Source of the DNA: Desulfosoma caldarium
Lineage (GTDB): Bacteria > Desulfobacterota > Syntrophobacteria > Syntrophobacterales > DSM-9756
Length of the DNA stretch: 64,000 bases
Direction: 5' to 3'
Assembly: GCF_003751385.1 (NCBI RefSeq)
Contig: NZ_RJVA01000010.1
Span: 310,001 to 374,000 of the forward strand
Shown: positions 36,824 to 46,228 of the stretch, piece after piece
Layout of the letters: the number at the start of each line of letters is the position of its first letter
Numbering within the stretch: position 1 is the first letter of the stretch
Translations under genes and position numbers: made by a program
The notes under the pieces: model-generated
Databases searched by the model: none
What the model saw: the letters and a program-made list of their open reading frames with translations, nothing else
What the model was told of the DNA's origin: nothing

Positions 36824-38774
36824 CCGCTGCTTTGCGCAATGGGTTGCGGCAAGAGACTCCGATGGGCTGCAGAGTGCTGTAGGATTGGCGGCAGCTCTGG
36901 CGAGCCTGCGGCTCAGCCATGGGGATGTGTGCGTCGATCTGCAGGATTGGGCCGGAAAACCCCTTTTTTACGAAGCCCGAACCAGCCAGGCGCACTTTGT
37001 GGGGTTGCCACTGGATAACTGGCTCGATGCCCTGGCCCAGTCCCAGGCAGTCTATCACGTGAATGCCAATTCCACGCCTGCCACCTCAATTGATCAACGC
37101 CCCCTTGAAAAAGCCGCCGTGTCGCAGGCCGCCATGCGGCCCGATGGCCACGAAGCCTTTGTCCCAACTCGCCCCTTGGTCCTGGACGGGACGCGGCTCT
37201 ATCTTGCCCGATACTGGTTTTACGAATGCGACCTGGCGCGGCGCCTAAGAAAAGTTGCCGAGGGCTGGATCGATCTTGCGCCGCAAGCCGTGCGTGCCGC
37301 CATCGAAGCAGTTTTTTCGCCGGTTTCGCAGGACGATGCCATAGACTGGCAAAGGGTTGCCACGGCCGTTGCCGCCATGAAAAGACTGTGCATTATTTCT
37401 GGAGGTCCCGGCACGGGAAAAACGCACACGGTCGCCTGCATTCTCGCCGTTCTGCATCAGCTCCACGGACAGCGGCCTCCGCGCATTGCCCTGGCCGCTC
37501 CAACGGGCAAAGCCGCGGCCCGCATCACCGAGTCTCTGCGCCAATCCCCGGCCTCCTTTGCCCATAGAATCCCGTGGAAGGAAAACTTTCCCAAAGAAGC
37601 CATGACACTTCACCGGCTTCTCGGAGTGCGCCAGGGACGCGCCGTCCCTCGACACAGCCCGGAAAATCCTCTTCATCTAGACGTTCTGATTGTGGACGAG
37701 GCCTCCATGATCGATCTGCCGCTCATGGCCCATACGGCAGCCGCTTTACCACCTCATGCCCGGTTGATCCTCCTTGGAGACAAAGATCAGCTGGCCTCGG
37801 TAGAAGCGGGCCATGTGTTTTCCGACCTGTGCGGGCGACTTTCCCAGGGGCTCGTTCATCAAAAGAATCAGGGCCTTATCAGAAGCCGCGAATGGATGGA
37901 AAAGCTTCAGGCGGTAACAGGCATGACATTTCCTGAATCATCCTTCTGTGGCGTTAAGGCTCGCTCCCCTCTCAGTGAGTGCACGGTTTTTTTGGAAAAA
38001 AATTATCGCTTTCCGCCTCATAGCCCCCTCGGCCGTCTGGCTGCAAGCATTCGGGCCGGAGCCTTCGATGCCGAGGTTTTCAAGGGAAAGCCGTTTTCAC
38101 CACCAAAGGTCCTACCACGAGCGGAACATGCCGAGGTGCGGTGGCGCTGGGCCCAAGAACACGAACTCTTTCAGGCCTTGAGCCCTGTGGTCAATGGGCG
38201 CTTTCAGAAGGTGGCCTGCGCCGAGAGTCTTCAAGAGGCCTTCGGAGAGCTTGACTCTTTTCGCATTCTATGCGCGGTGCGGGAAGGCCCCTATGGAGTG
38301 ATGGCTATTAACGATCTCGTGGAAACGGCTCTAGCGCGATGTCAACGCATCCCGGCAGGAGCCCGTGCCTACAAGGGCAGGCCCGTGCTCATTCTTGAAA
38401 ACGATTACCGCGTGGGTCTTTTCAACGGCGATGTGGGCCTTCTGTGGCCAGACCCCGAGGACAATCGCCTTAAAGCCTGGTTCCGTAAGATGGATGGCAC
38501 TCTTCACAAAGTGCCTCTCTCTCGCCTGCCTGCTCATGAGACCGCCTACGCCATGACGGTGCACAAGTCCCAGGGGTCCGAATTCTCCCACGTCCTCGTG
38601 ATCCTTCCGGATCGCCACGTCAGCGTACTTACCAGGGAACTGCTCTACACTGCGGTCACCCGCGCGCGGGACGGCGTGGAAATTTGGGCTCACGAAGACA
38701 TTCTTAAAAACACCTTACAGCGCGTGACCCAACGGCGCTCCGGCCTGGGTTTCCGCCTGTGGGGCGGCCCGTGA
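36771..38774 (+). CDS. recD: Exodeoxyribonuclease V subunit alpha (RecD)
   Basis: This is the 5'-3' helicase subunit of RecBCD. From 36771 it has 667 residues, beginning MENGLEALDQLGTLRSIDRC. SF1B motifs are ISGGPGTGKTHTV (I), LIVDEASMIDLPLM (II), GDKDQLASVEAG (III), TVHKSQGSEFSHVLV (V) and RELLYTAVTRARDGVEI (VI). The N-terminal domain is of the RecD1 type seen with RecC and RecB. GAGG lies 9 nt before the ATG inside the end of recB, giving a 53-bp overlap and probable translational coupling. The longer frame starting at 36375 is a shadow of recB. Confidence 0.95.
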   Translation: MENGLEALDQLGTLRSIDRCFAQWVAARDSDGLQSAVGLAAALASLRLSHGDVCVDLQDWAGKPLFYEARTSQAHFVGLPLDNWLDALAQSQAVYHVNANSTPATSIDQRPLEKAAVSQAAMRPDGHEAFVPTRPLVLDGTRLYLARYWFYECDLARRLRKVAEGWIDLAPQAVRAAIEAVFSPVSQDDAIDWQRVATAVAAMKRLCIISGGPGTGKTHTVACILAVLHQLHGQRPPRIALAAPTGKAAARITESLRQSPASFAHRIPWKENFPKEAMTLHRLLGVRQGRAVPRHSPENPLHLDVLIVDEASMIDLPLMAHTAAALPPHARLILLGDKDQLASVEAGHVFSDLCGRLSQGLVHQKNQGLIRSREWMEKLQAVTGMTFPESSFCGVKARSPLSECTVFLEKNYRFPPHSPLGRLAASIRAGAFDAEVFKGKPFSPPKVLPRAEHAEVRWRWAQEHELFQALSPVVNGRFQKVACAESLQEAFGELDSFRILCAVREGPYGVMAINDLVETALARCQRIPAGARAYKGRPVLILENDYRVGLFNGDVGLLWPDPEDNRLKAWFRKMDGTLHKVPLSRLPAHETAYAMTVHKSQGSEFSHVLVILPDRHVSVLTRELLYTAVTRARDGVEIWAHEDILKNTLQRVTQRRSGLGFRLWGGP

Positions 38775-39237
38775 AAACCGTCCGTGCCTTCCTCAGCTCC
38801 CTCGGCCCTCACGCACCCTCAGCCGTCACCTTTCTAAGGACAGCTCATTTCCACTAGGCCACGGCCAAAGGCGGGGTGCGATGGGCGTGCTTGGAGCGGC
38901 CGCTGCACCGTCGCGCAAGGCCTTCGGCACAGGATTTCCGCATCATGAAAAACCTCGTCGCGTGGTCGCTTTGTTCTTTAGGCACCGTCCTCGTGCAAAA
39001 TGAACCTGACAGCCGGTGCCGAACGGGATATAAGAACCAAAAAGCCAAGCACGGCGGCGGACTGTGTTCGTAGGAGCGCCGCAAGGCCCAATGCTCTTTC
39101 CGCGACCGCATGTTCCTTGAATTTGCCTGTCTCCTTTATCTCCGTGGCGCCGCTCCTACGGATGATGATTCGGGATCGGCCCGCTCCATCAAAGGCCGAC
39201 AAGACGGCATCTTCGTGTTAACCCAAGGAGGTGAGCC
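38775..39237. other. Intergenic region between recD and the FBP gene
   Basis: These 463 bases carry no convincing gene. An inverted repeat CGTAGGAGCG (39069-39078) and CGCTCCTACG (39151-39160), 72 bp apart, could form a long hairpin in the upstream region of the FBP aldolase/phosphatase gene. GTAGGAGCG-like palindromes are common REP-type repeats in some proteobacteria. AAGGAGG at the end is the ribosome binding site of the FBP gene. Confidence 0.45.
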
Positions 39238-40335
39238 ATGAGAATCACACTGACGGCCATCAAGGCGGACATCGGCAGCGTCGGAGGGCACATTCAGCCC
39301 AGCCGCAGGTTGTTGGAAACGGTGCTGGAGTATGTCAAGCAGCACCACCGGGGACTGCTCATCGATTTTCGGGTCACCTACACCGGCGATGACATCGCCA
39401 TCCTGTGCACGCACACCGGGGGGGTGGGCAATGAGGATGTGCATCGATTAGCCTGGGAAGCTTTCAAGGCGGGAACGGACGTGGCCAAAGATCAGGGGCT
39501 CTACGGCGCAGGCCAGGATCTTCTCAAAGACGCTTTTGCGGGCAATGTTCGAGGGCTCGGGCCTGCGGTGGCGGAAATGGACATCGAAGAAAGAACGTCG
39601 GAGCCTTTTTTGTTTTTCGCCGCCGACAAGACCGATCCCGGCGCCTACAACCTGCCCCTCTATTTGGCCTTTGCCGATCCCATGTATTGTTCCGGTCTCA
39701 TACTTTCCCCGGGCATGTTTCAGGGCTTTTCTTTCACCATTATGGATGTGAGCCATGTGGAAGCCGACCGCGTCATCACCTTGAACGCTCCGGAAGAACT
39801 TTACGACATGGCCGCTTTGCTGCGGGATCCCGAACGATTTGTCATCGAATCCATCCATTCTCGGCAGACGGGGGAGCAGGCCGTGGCGGTGAGCACCACG
39901 CGGTTGCACAACATTGCCGGCAAATACACTGGAAAGGACGATCCCATCATGCTGGTTCGCGTGCAGGGAGCGTTCCCGGCCACAGGAGAAGTCCTGGCAC
40001 CGTTCAATCTGGGAGCGTACGTGGCAGGGTTTATGCGCGGCAGCCACAACGGGCCGTTGATGCCCGTCAAGCAGAATACAGGAACGTCCTTCTTTGACGG
40101 CCCTCCGATCGTCTCGTGCGCCGCTTATTGCGTTCATCATGGGCGTCTGTCCGGAGCCGTGGACGCTTTTGATCATCCCTACTGGGATCGCGTACGCCAG
40201 AAGGTCTCCGACAAGGCCACGGAAATTCGTCGTCAAGGCTTTTTCGGCAATGCCATGCTGCCGTACGCCGAATTGGAATACGGTGGCATTGTCCAAAAGC
40301 TCAAAGACTTGGACCAGCGCTTTCAGCTCCGCTGA
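39238..40335 (+). CDS. fbp: Bifunctional fructose-1,6-bisphosphate aldolase/phosphatase (archaeal type)
   Basis: This single-domain enzyme condenses dihydroxyacetone phosphate with glyceraldehyde-3-phosphate and dephosphorylates the product to fructose-6-phosphate, which makes gluconeogenesis one-way. The 365 residues match family length. Lys233 (with Tyr230) in KYTGKDDPIML corresponds to the Schiff-base Lys232/Tyr229 of the Sulfolobus enzyme. Metal-binding residues fall in KADIGSVGGH, YTGDDIAILCTH and AADKTDPGAYNLP. It is common in archaea and deep-branching or anaerobic bacteria. It is followed by a terminator and not linked to other glycolytic genes here. Confidence 0.93.
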   Translation: MRITLTAIKADIGSVGGHIQPSRRLLETVLEYVKQHHRGLLIDFRVTYTGDDIAILCTHTGGVGNEDVHRLAWEAFKAGTDVAKDQGLYGAGQDLLKDAFAGNVRGLGPAVAEMDIEERTSEPFLFFAADKTDPGAYNLPLYLAFADPMYCSGLILSPGMFQGFSFTIMDVSHVEADRVITLNAPEELYDMAALLRDPERFVIESIHSRQTGEQAVAVSTTRLHNIAGKYTGKDDPIMLVRVQGAFPATGEVLAPFNLGAYVAGFMRGSHNGPLMPVKQNTGTSFFDGPPIVSCAAYCVHHGRLSGAVDAFDHPYWDRVRQKVSDKATEIRRQGFFGNAMLPYAELEYGGIVQKLKDLDQRFQLR

Positions 40336-40423
40336 TTTCACGGGCAGGCGCATGTGGCCCAATAATTGCGGCACAGATTGCCGTCCTCTTCAAATCGCCT
40401 AAACTTTATAAATGGGGACAAGC

Positions 40424-40465
40424 AAAAAAGGAGCCGTGATGCCACTCCATCACGGCTCCTTTTTT
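40424..40465. terminator. Bidirectional terminator between fbp and tRNA-Pro
   Basis: A perfect inverted repeat, AAAAAAGGAGCCGTGAT (40424-40440) and ATCACGGCTCCTTTTTT (40449-40465) with an 8-nt loop, has a GC core flanked by A- and T-tracts. It can end transcription from fbp on the plus strand and from tRNA-Pro on the minus strand. Confidence 0.9.
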
Positions 40466-40490
40466 GCCTATCCGCCCTTGGATAAGCCAC

Positions 40491-40568
40491 TGGTCGGGAC
40501 GGGCGGATTTGAACCGCCGACCCCTAGCTCCCCATGCTAGTGCGCTGACCAGACTGCGCTACGCCCCG
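40491..40568 (-). tRNA. tRNA-Pro (anticodon GGG)
   Basis: The cloverleaf has acceptor stem CGGGGCG/CGTCCCG (one G-T pair), discriminator A and an encoded CCA, D-arm GCGCAGTCTGGTCAGCGC, anticodon arm CTAGC-ATGGGGA-GCTAG with anticodon GGG, and T-arm GGCGGTTCAAATCCGCC. The C1 start and A73 are typical of proline tRNAs. It has its own promoter candidate and terminator. Confidence 0.96.
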
Positions 40569-40581
40569 ACACTGTCGCGCT

Positions 40582-40611
40582 CTCATAGCACCAAACCCTC
40601 GAACCTGTCAA
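40582..40611 (-). promoter_or_regulatory. Promoter of tRNA-Pro
   Basis: On the minus strand TTGACA (40606-40611) is followed after 18 bp by TATGAG (40582-40587), placing a start about 7-10 nt before the tRNA. The -35 overlaps the stop codon of ntrX. A consensus -35 and the correct position support it. Confidence 0.6.
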
Positions 40612-42014
40612 GGGAACCGGACCGAGCGGTTTTCACCGATTTTTTCCTTTTCGCTGGCAGGGCGCAATCCCAAGGTTTTCATCTTTCGATGCAGGTGGGT
40701 TCGTTCCAGGCCGATGTTTTGGGCGGTGAGCGATACGTTCCAGTCAAATTCCCTGAGTTTTCTCCACAGGTATTCCCTTTCGAAATGGGCGCGGGCTTCC
40801 CTGAAGGTCGGGCACCCATAGGGGTCGGTTGTCGATTCGTCGTGGCCTAGCCGGTGCAAAAAATCCCCCGGCAAATCCTTGAGGGTGATGGTGCGAGAGG
40901 GTGTCATAATGACCAGACGCTCCACGAAATTTTTCAGTTCCCGCACATTTCCCGGCCACGCATACCGACTCAGCAAAGGATAGACTTCCGGGGCGATGAC
41001 CTTGCGGCCCATGGAACTTTCTCGAGACAATTGATCCAGAAAATCCTCCACCAGCAAGGGAATGTCCTCCAGGCGCTCCCGCAAAGGGGGCACGTGAATG
41101 GGAATGACGTTCAATCGAAAATAGAGATCCTGGCGAAACCGGCCCGCTTGAATTTCTTCGGCCAAATCCTTGTTGGTGGCCGCCACGATGCGCACATCCA
41201 CGCGAATGGTTCGAGAACCGCCCACCCGTTCAAAGGACTGTTCCTGCAAAATGCGCAAGATCTTGGCCTGAGTCTTGAGGCTCATGTCCCCAATCTCATC
41301 GAGGAACAAGGTGCCACCGTCCGCCAGGTCAAATTTCCCTCGCCGCCTTTCCTGAGCCCCCGTGAATGCCCCTTTTTCATGGCCGAAGAGTTCGCTTTCG
41401 ATGAGTTCTTCGGGAATGGCGGCACAATTGACTTCGATGAGAGGCCTCTCCCTTCGGGCACTGAGAAAATGAATGGCGCGCGCAGCCAGTTCTTTGCCTG
41501 TGCCGTTTTCTCCGGTGATCAGCACCGTGGCATTGCTGGGAGCCGCCCGTTCGATGAATTCCCGCAGCCGCACGATGGCCGGGCTCTGGCCCGTGATTTG
41601 GTACCGTTTTTCCGCCTTTTGGCGCCAGATAAGATTGTCCGACTCTAGCCGTGAAACCTGCAAGGCATTTTGCACGCTCACCAACACCCGTTCCAATGAC
41701 AAAGGCTTTTCCACAAAATCAAAGGCTCCCATACGGGTCGCTCGCACGGCGGTTTCAATGGTGCCGTGCCCGGAAATGATGATCACAGGCAGTGACGGAT
41801 ATATCTCCTTGATCTGCCGAAGCACCTCCAAGCCGTCCATGCCCGGAAGCCAAATGTCCAGCAGCACCACATCGGGAAGCTCCTTGCGCAGTTCCTCCAA
41901 AGCCGCCTCGCCGGTGGCGGCCAAGACCGCCTCATAGCCCTCGTCTTCTAAAACGCCCTTGAGGGATCGAAGGATATTCGGTTCGTCGTCCACCACCAAA
42001 ACTTTCAATGCCAT
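40608..42014 (-). CDS. ntrX: Sigma-54-dependent response regulator, NtrX-like
   Basis: This is a 468-residue NtrC-family activator. The receiver domain (1-120) has Asp53 in [13 protein letters not shown], the AAA+ domain has [17 protein letters not shown], the sigma-54 contact GAFTGA is present (HEKGAFTGA), Walker B is LFLDEIGDM and there is an NtrX-type linker. A Fis-like helix-turn-helix ends the protein ([20 protein letters not shown]). With the kinase gene upstream it forms an NtrYX-like two-component system, but the two genes are separated by 341 bp instead of being adjacent. Confidence 0.93.
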   Translation of the reverse strand: MALKVLVVDDEPNILRSLKGVLEDEGYEAVLAATGEAALEELRKELPDVVLLDIWLPGMDGLEVLRQIKEIYPSLPVIIISGHGTIETAVRATRMGAFDFVEKPLSLERVLVSVQNALQVSRLESDNLIWRQKAEKRYQITGQSPAIVRLREFIERAAPSNATVLITGENGTGKELAARAIHFLSARRERPLIEVNCAAIPEELIESELFGHEKGAFTGAQERRRGKFDLADGGTLFLDEIGDMSLKTQAKILRILQEQSFERVGGSRTIRVDVRIVAATNKDLAEEIQAGRFRQDLYFRLNVIPIHVPPLRERLEDIPLLVEDFLDQLSRESSMGRKVIAPEVYPLLSRYAWPGNVRELKNFVERLVIMTPSRTITLKDLPGDFLHRLGHDESTTDPYGCPTFREARAHFEREYLWRKLREFDWNVSLTAQNIGLERTHLHRKMKTLGLRPASEKEKIGENRSVRFP

Positions 42015-42355
42015 GGCTTTTCATGCCCTCCATGCCGTATTGTGGAGCGCCCCGTGCGGAAGGCTTTTCCGGCGACGGGATCATTAGGTATCGAGCCGAC
42101 GAGCGCTTGCCCCGCGAGATTTTTCTGCCGGGCACGTAAGGGTCTCGCCGGCTGCACTGGTCGACCGCAGGCCGCGCTTTCTGGTCGGCGTTCCCTCGGG
42201 CGTTCTGCAAAGCCTTTTGGGAGCATGCTCGAGAGGGCGCAGCGCAGGGATCCTGTAGAGGCAATGCAAGGAGCGAAACCTCATTGAGGTTGGCAGCAGC
42301 CGATTCAAGGATAAAACATTTGAGCCCTACCGCATAAATCAAGATGTGACCCCCG
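42015..42355. other. Unusual spacer between ntrY and ntrX
   Basis: These 341 bp on the minus strand lie between the kinase stop and the regulator start. At the ntrY end a CCCCG-TTA-CGGGG palindrome spans the stop codon, and a 19-bp repeat also present in recC (42336-42354) abuts it. No gene, terminator or promoter was identified. The spacing and repeat suggest a short mobile or REP-type fragment inserted between the two genes. Confidence 0.45.
42336..42354 (+). repeat. 19-bp repeat, copy next to ntrY
   Basis: This is the second copy of AAATCAAGATGTGACCCCC, identical to recC positions 30641-30659. It lies one base from the ntrY stop codon. Flanks of the two copies differ, so the shared block is short. 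Confidence 0.5.
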
Positions 42356-44599
42356 TTACGGGGCATTGTCGCCAAAGGTCGCCGGCAGTTCGATGACGAA
42401 CACCGTGCCGCGCGGTTCGTTGTCTCGAAGCCGCACAAAGCCATGATGATCCGCCACGATCTTGGCCACAATGGCCAACCCTAATCCCGTGCCCTTTTCT
42501 CTGGTGGAATAATAGGGTTCAAAGGCCCTTGCCTTGGCTTCCACGGACAATCCGGGCCCCGTGTCCGCGCATTCCAATCGAGCGATTTTAAGAATAGGAT
42601 CATAGTCCAGTCGAATTTCCACCTCTCCCTCTTGACCGTTCAGAGCCTGCACGGCGTTTTCCAACAGATTGTTCAAGACCTGGCGAAACTGATCCGGATC
42701 CAGCAAAAGGTCCGGAAAGTCCTCATTGAATGTGACGTGAAACCGAATGTTTGTATAAGTGTGACGGTACAACGTGACGGCTTCCTGGGCCAAGAGCTTT
42801 AAATTGCAAGGCTGAGGGCGGGCTTCCGGCATGCGGGCAAATTGAGAAAATTCATTCACCAGTCGCTTCATATGGTCCACCTGCTGAATAATGGTTTCTG
42901 TGCATTCGCGGACCACCGTATCCGCCACCGCCATGCCTTTATCGCAACGGCGCTGCAGCCTTTGGGCGGAGAGTCGAATCGGAGTGAGGGGGTTTTTAAT
43001 TTCATGGGCGATGCGGCGCGCCACTTCCCGCCAGGCCGCCGCACGCTGCGCCCTTTGCAGTTCGCTGAGATCGTCCAAGACGACCACGGCACCCTGAGGC
43101 CTCTGGTTCTCATCTTGCAAAACACTGACCTTGACCAGCAGAGCTAGGGGGCGGTTGCCCACCAGAACCTCTACCTGTTTTTCCAAGTAGGTTTGCCGAC
43201 TGATGCCATAAAGCCGGAGAAAGGATTTAACCACGTCCATGTGTTCCGGCTGCAGAAAATCCCCGTAATGCCGCCCCGTGATCTCGTCGGCGCGAATTCC
43301 GGACATCTGTTCGGCCGCCTTGTTCATGGCCCGGACTCTTCCATCCGCGTCCACTCCCACAACCCCGGCGCCAATATTGGCCAAAACGATTTCCATATAC
43401 CGGCGCCTCGCTTCCAATTCCATATGGCTTTCCTGGAGCGCTTGATACGCCTGGGTCAGTTGTTCTCGGTTCGCTCGCAAATCGCGCACCATGTGGTTGA
43501 AGGAGGCCATGAGCAGGCCCATTTCGTCTTCTCGGTCCACGTGCAGGCTCACGCCCAGATCCCCTTGAGCCACTTGGTTTGTGGCCGTCAGCAAGCTTTG
43601 AATCGGGCCGGTGATGTGACGCGCCAAGTACAAGCCGAACCAGATGGCCGCAAAAGCCACCAAAAGCGTCACAATGGAAAAGGCAATCACATAGGTGATT
43701 TTCAAGGGGGCCTGAAAGAGCTTCAATTGCCGGTAATTTTGATAGCCCTGCACCACCGTGTTCAATTGCGCTGCAAGGTCCGGCGGGAATTTTCGCAACA
43801 CCCCCAGGTAGCTCGGCTGGAACGGTTCATGGCGTGCTTCGCGCAGAGGGTGCCACACCACAAGGGCGTCCCCGTCTTCTCCCAAGGGCATCAGCAACCC
43901 CTCCATCATCGCCCTCGAATCCCGAAGGCGTTCTTGAATTGTTTGGGCAAGAGCCGTCTCAAACCGTGCCCACTCCGGCCGCTGCCAGACCACTCGCAGT
44001 GCCTTTCCCTTCCCGTCCACGACAAAGACGGCGTCCAACTGATGCCTCTGCCAAAACATGGGAGGCACATCGAAAAGGAACACGCCGTTTTCGTGGGCGG
44101 ACTCCTGGGGAAACACCTCAGCCTCCACCAACTCCAGTTCTTGGAGCAGATCCCGCTGCACCTGGCGCACATACCCCTTTCCCAACTCCACACTCTGCGC
44201 CAATGACTGCTCCACCTGGGCGCTGAACCAATAATCCAGACTAAGGCTCATGAACTGCACGGCCACGCCAAAAAGAGGCACGGTGGGAATGAGGGTTAAA
44301 GCCACAAAGGCTAGAGTAAGTCGCGTGCGAAGTCTGTGGCCCAGCACGCCTTTTTTGCGTTCAAAGACCAACTTTACCAACTGGCGAATCACCAGATACA
44401 GAAGCAGAAGCAGCAGAATTAGGTTGATGTTCACCAGGGCGATGAGCAAAACGTTGCCGAAAAGGGGCAGTTCCGATTGGTAGTGAAAGAGCCAACCCTG
44501 AAGGGATCCCAAGACCAACACCACGGTCAGGACCGCCAGAATCACGACCCTTTCTCGTCGACGGCGTCGGCGAATCATGGCGGCATCTGGGGACTTCAT
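42356..44599 (-). CDS. ntrY: Sensor histidine kinase, NtrY-like
   Basis: This is a 747-residue membrane kinase. Transmembrane segments lie at about 18-38, 48-71, 95-118 and 302-326. A periplasmic region of about 180 residues separates the third and fourth, as in NtrY. HAMP (about 327-380) and PAS (about 400-510) follow. HisKA has His532 in AHEIKNPLTPIRL, and the ATPase has LNNLLENAVQAL, DTGPGLSVE and KGTGLGLAIV. It probably phosphorylates the NtrX-like regulator downstream; the signal is unknown. The DUF4390 gene is 9 bp upstream. Confidence 0.93.
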   Translation of the reverse strand: MKSPDAAMIRRRRRRERVVILAVLTVVLVLGSLQGWLFHYQSELPLFGNVLLIALVNINLILLLLLLYLVIRQLVKLVFERKKGVLGHRLRTRLTLAFVALTLIPTVPLFGVAVQFMSLSLDYWFSAQVEQSLAQSVELGKGYVRQVQRDLLQELELVEAEVFPQESAHENGVFLFDVPPMFWQRHQLDAVFVVDGKGKALRVVWQRPEWARFETALAQTIQERLRDSRAMMEGLLMPLGEDGDALVVWHPLREARHEPFQPSYLGVLRKFPPDLAAQLNTVVQGYQNYRQLKLFQAPLKITYVIAFSIVTLLVAFAAIWFGLYLARHITGPIQSLLTATNQVAQGDLGVSLHVDREDEMGLLMASFNHMVRDLRANREQLTQAYQALQESHMELEARRRYMEIVLANIGAGVVGVDADGRVRAMNKAAEQMSGIRADEITGRHYGDFLQPEHMDVVKSFLRLYGISRQTYLEKQVEVLVGNRPLALLVKVSVLQDENQRPQGAVVVLDDLSELQRAQRAAAWREVARRIAHEIKNPLTPIRLSAQRLQRRCDKGMAVADTVVRECTETIIQQVDHMKRLVNEFSQFARMPEARPQPCNLKLLAQEAVTLYRHTYTNIRFHVTFNEDFPDLLLDPDQFRQVLNNLLENAVQALNGQEGEVEIRLDYDPILKIARLECADTGPGLSVEAKARAFEPYYSTREKGTGLGLAIVAKIVADHHGFVRLRDNEPRGTVFVIELPATFGDNAP

Positions 44600-44608
44600 G
44601 ACGGCATC

Positions 44609-45187
44609 TCAACGGGTCGGTGCGTGGGTATAAGCGGCGGTCACCCAAGGTGTTTCAAAATCCCATAGACTCACGAAGAAGAATATGTATCGAAGAATGG
44701 AAGGCACTTGAGCCTTGGACAGTTCCGCCTTGACTTGAATGAGGTAGGTCTGATCCGGAACCAACCGCCACAGAGCCATGACCGGCAGGCCCCTCACCTC
44801 GCTCATCCATGCTTTGGCCTCTTCCCAACGCTTGGTCGAAAGCCACGAGCTGGGGTCTTCCGCGCGGGAGACGAAATACTGCTCATGCAAGGTGTCGTAG
44901 CGAATTGTGCGCTCCACGGTGGCTTGCAGCAAACGCTCACGAATCCACGGCAGCCCCGCCTTGTCCACGACAAGGTGAATGCGAAAGGTCGTGGGCACGC
45001 CGCTCTGTACGGCCTGTTCCATGTCCTCATTGAAGCAGTTGTCGATGCGAAAGCTGATTTTGAGGCTGGGCGGGTCGGGGTAAACTTTTAAGTTCATAAT
45101 ATCGGCCCTGTTTCGGGCCCATGCCGGGTCTGAAACCGCGACCATCATGAGCCAAAGACACTGTGCAAAAAAAAACGCCTTGCGCAT
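44609..45187 (-). CDS. DUF4390 domain-containing exported protein
   Basis: This is a 192-residue protein with a Sec signal peptide (MRKAFFFAQCLWLMMVAVSDPAWA). The mature part contains SLKISFRIDNCFNEDMEQAV, PTTFRIHLVVDKAG and IRYDTLHEQYFVSRAE, typical of DUF4390, whose genes are regular neighbours of ntrY-like kinases. A periplasmic partner or sensor accessory role is a reasonable guess. It ends 9 bp before ntrY on the same strand. Confidence 0.85.
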   Translation of the reverse strand: MRKAFFFAQCLWLMMVAVSDPAWARNRADIMNLKVYPDPPSLKISFRIDNCFNEDMEQAVQSGVPTTFRIHLVVDKAGLPWIRERLLQATVERTIRYDTLHEQYFVSRAEDPSSWLSTKRWEEAKAWMSEVRGLPVMALWRLVPDQTYLIQVKAELSKAQVPSILRYIFFFVSLWDFETPWVTAAYTHAPTR

Positions 45188-45289
45188 CGCGTCAAACCCT
45201 TCCCCGTCATGGATGTGCTGGGAACGGGATTCTAGCGAAGGCGCTCGGCGTTGACAAGAAGATAGGCCTTTGCCTTTGGGCCTTTGGCC

Positions 45290-46228
45290 TCAGGCAGGCA
45301 CCACCGGTGGTTTCCAGTAAAGGTTCGGACGCAGCGGCATGAGCCGTCGCGCAGAAGCCGCAGCGGCCGGCATAAAGCGCACGTATCCAGGTCTTTCGCA
45401 CAGCGCGCGCAAGAGCCGATTGTGCAGAGCGTGCCCTGCCTTGTAGGCTTCAAAGGATCCAAAGACCGGGAAGGGGCACAACCCCAAGTCGCCCACAAAG
45501 TCTAGGACCTTGTGCCGCACACACTCGTCCCGGTACCGCAGTCCGTCGGGATTGAGCACATTCAGGTCGTCAAAGACCACGGCATTTTCCAGGGATCCAC
45601 CCAAAGCCAGCCCGCGACTCTGCAAACTCTCCACGTCCCTCAAAAACCCAAAAGTGCGGGCGGACGCCACATCCCGAGCAAAAGAGCCCGGATCAAACGA
45701 CCAGGTCAAGGCCTGACGTCCCACCAAAGGATGGGGAAAGTCGATGGTGTAGCAAATGCGCAACACATCGGAAGGAAACACCTTAATATACGCATCTCCC
45801 TCGCTCACCATGAACGCACGCTGAACGCGCAAACACTGCTTGGAAGCCCTTTGGGCTTTCACGCCGGCATTTTGAAGAATTTCCAGAAACGGCTTGGCAC
45901 TGCCGTCCAGAACCGGCATTTCGACTCCATCGATTTCCACCCGCAGGTTGTCCAGACCGGCCACCCGCACCGCCGCCATGAAATGTTCCACCGTGGACAC
46001 GGACACGCCATCCTTGCCGATCACGGTCGCCAAGGATGTGTCCACCACATGGTCGTAGCGGGCCGGCACGGCCGGAGTTCCCGGCACATCGACGCGGTAA
46101 AAGACCACGCCGTGGTCGGGAGGCGCGGGACGAAGCCTGACATGCACATGAGCCCCAGAATGCAGGCCCGTCCCGCCAAATCGCACTTCCGCTCGAATGG
46201 TATGCTGCGTGAAAAGGTCATAGCGCAC
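45290..46228 (-). CDS. lpxC: UDP-3-O-acyl-N-acetylglucosamine deacetylase LpxC
   Basis: This is the committed step of lipid A synthesis, a zinc-dependent deacetylase. The GTG at 46228 gives 312 residues. Zinc ligands and catalytic residues are His82 with Glu81 in STVEHFMAA, His239 and Asp243 in CVRHKVLDFVGDL, and His266 in GHALHNRLL. The 33-codon upstream frame is unlike LpxC. GGAGG lies 9 nt before the GTG. It shows that the cell has an LPS outer membrane. No other lpx gene is adjacent. Confidence 0.94.
   Translation of the reverse strand: MRYDLFTQHTIRAEVRFGGTGLHSGAHVHVRLRPAPPDHGVVFYRVDVPGTPAVPARYDHVVDTSLATVIGKDGVSVSTVEHFMAAVRVAGLDNLRVEIDGVEMPVLDGSAKPFLEILQNAGVKAQRASKQCLRVQRAFMVSEGDAYIKVFPSDVLRICYTIDFPHPLVGRQALTWSFDPGSFARDVASARTFGFLRDVESLQSRGLALGGSLENAVVFDDLNVLNPDGLRYRDECVRHKVLDFVGDLGLCPFPVFGSFEAYKAGHALHNRLLRALCERPGYVRFMPAAAASARRLMPLRPNLYWKPPVVPA

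Noticed and set aside
29775-38774. RecBCD as an anti-phage acquisition
   Set aside because: All three subunits have intact motifs, normal lengths and base composition like their neighbours; this is the housekeeping enzyme.
38854-39111. Short ORFs on both strands between recD and fbp
   Set aside because: No binding sites, no family resemblance, and the frames overlap each other; treated as non-coding.
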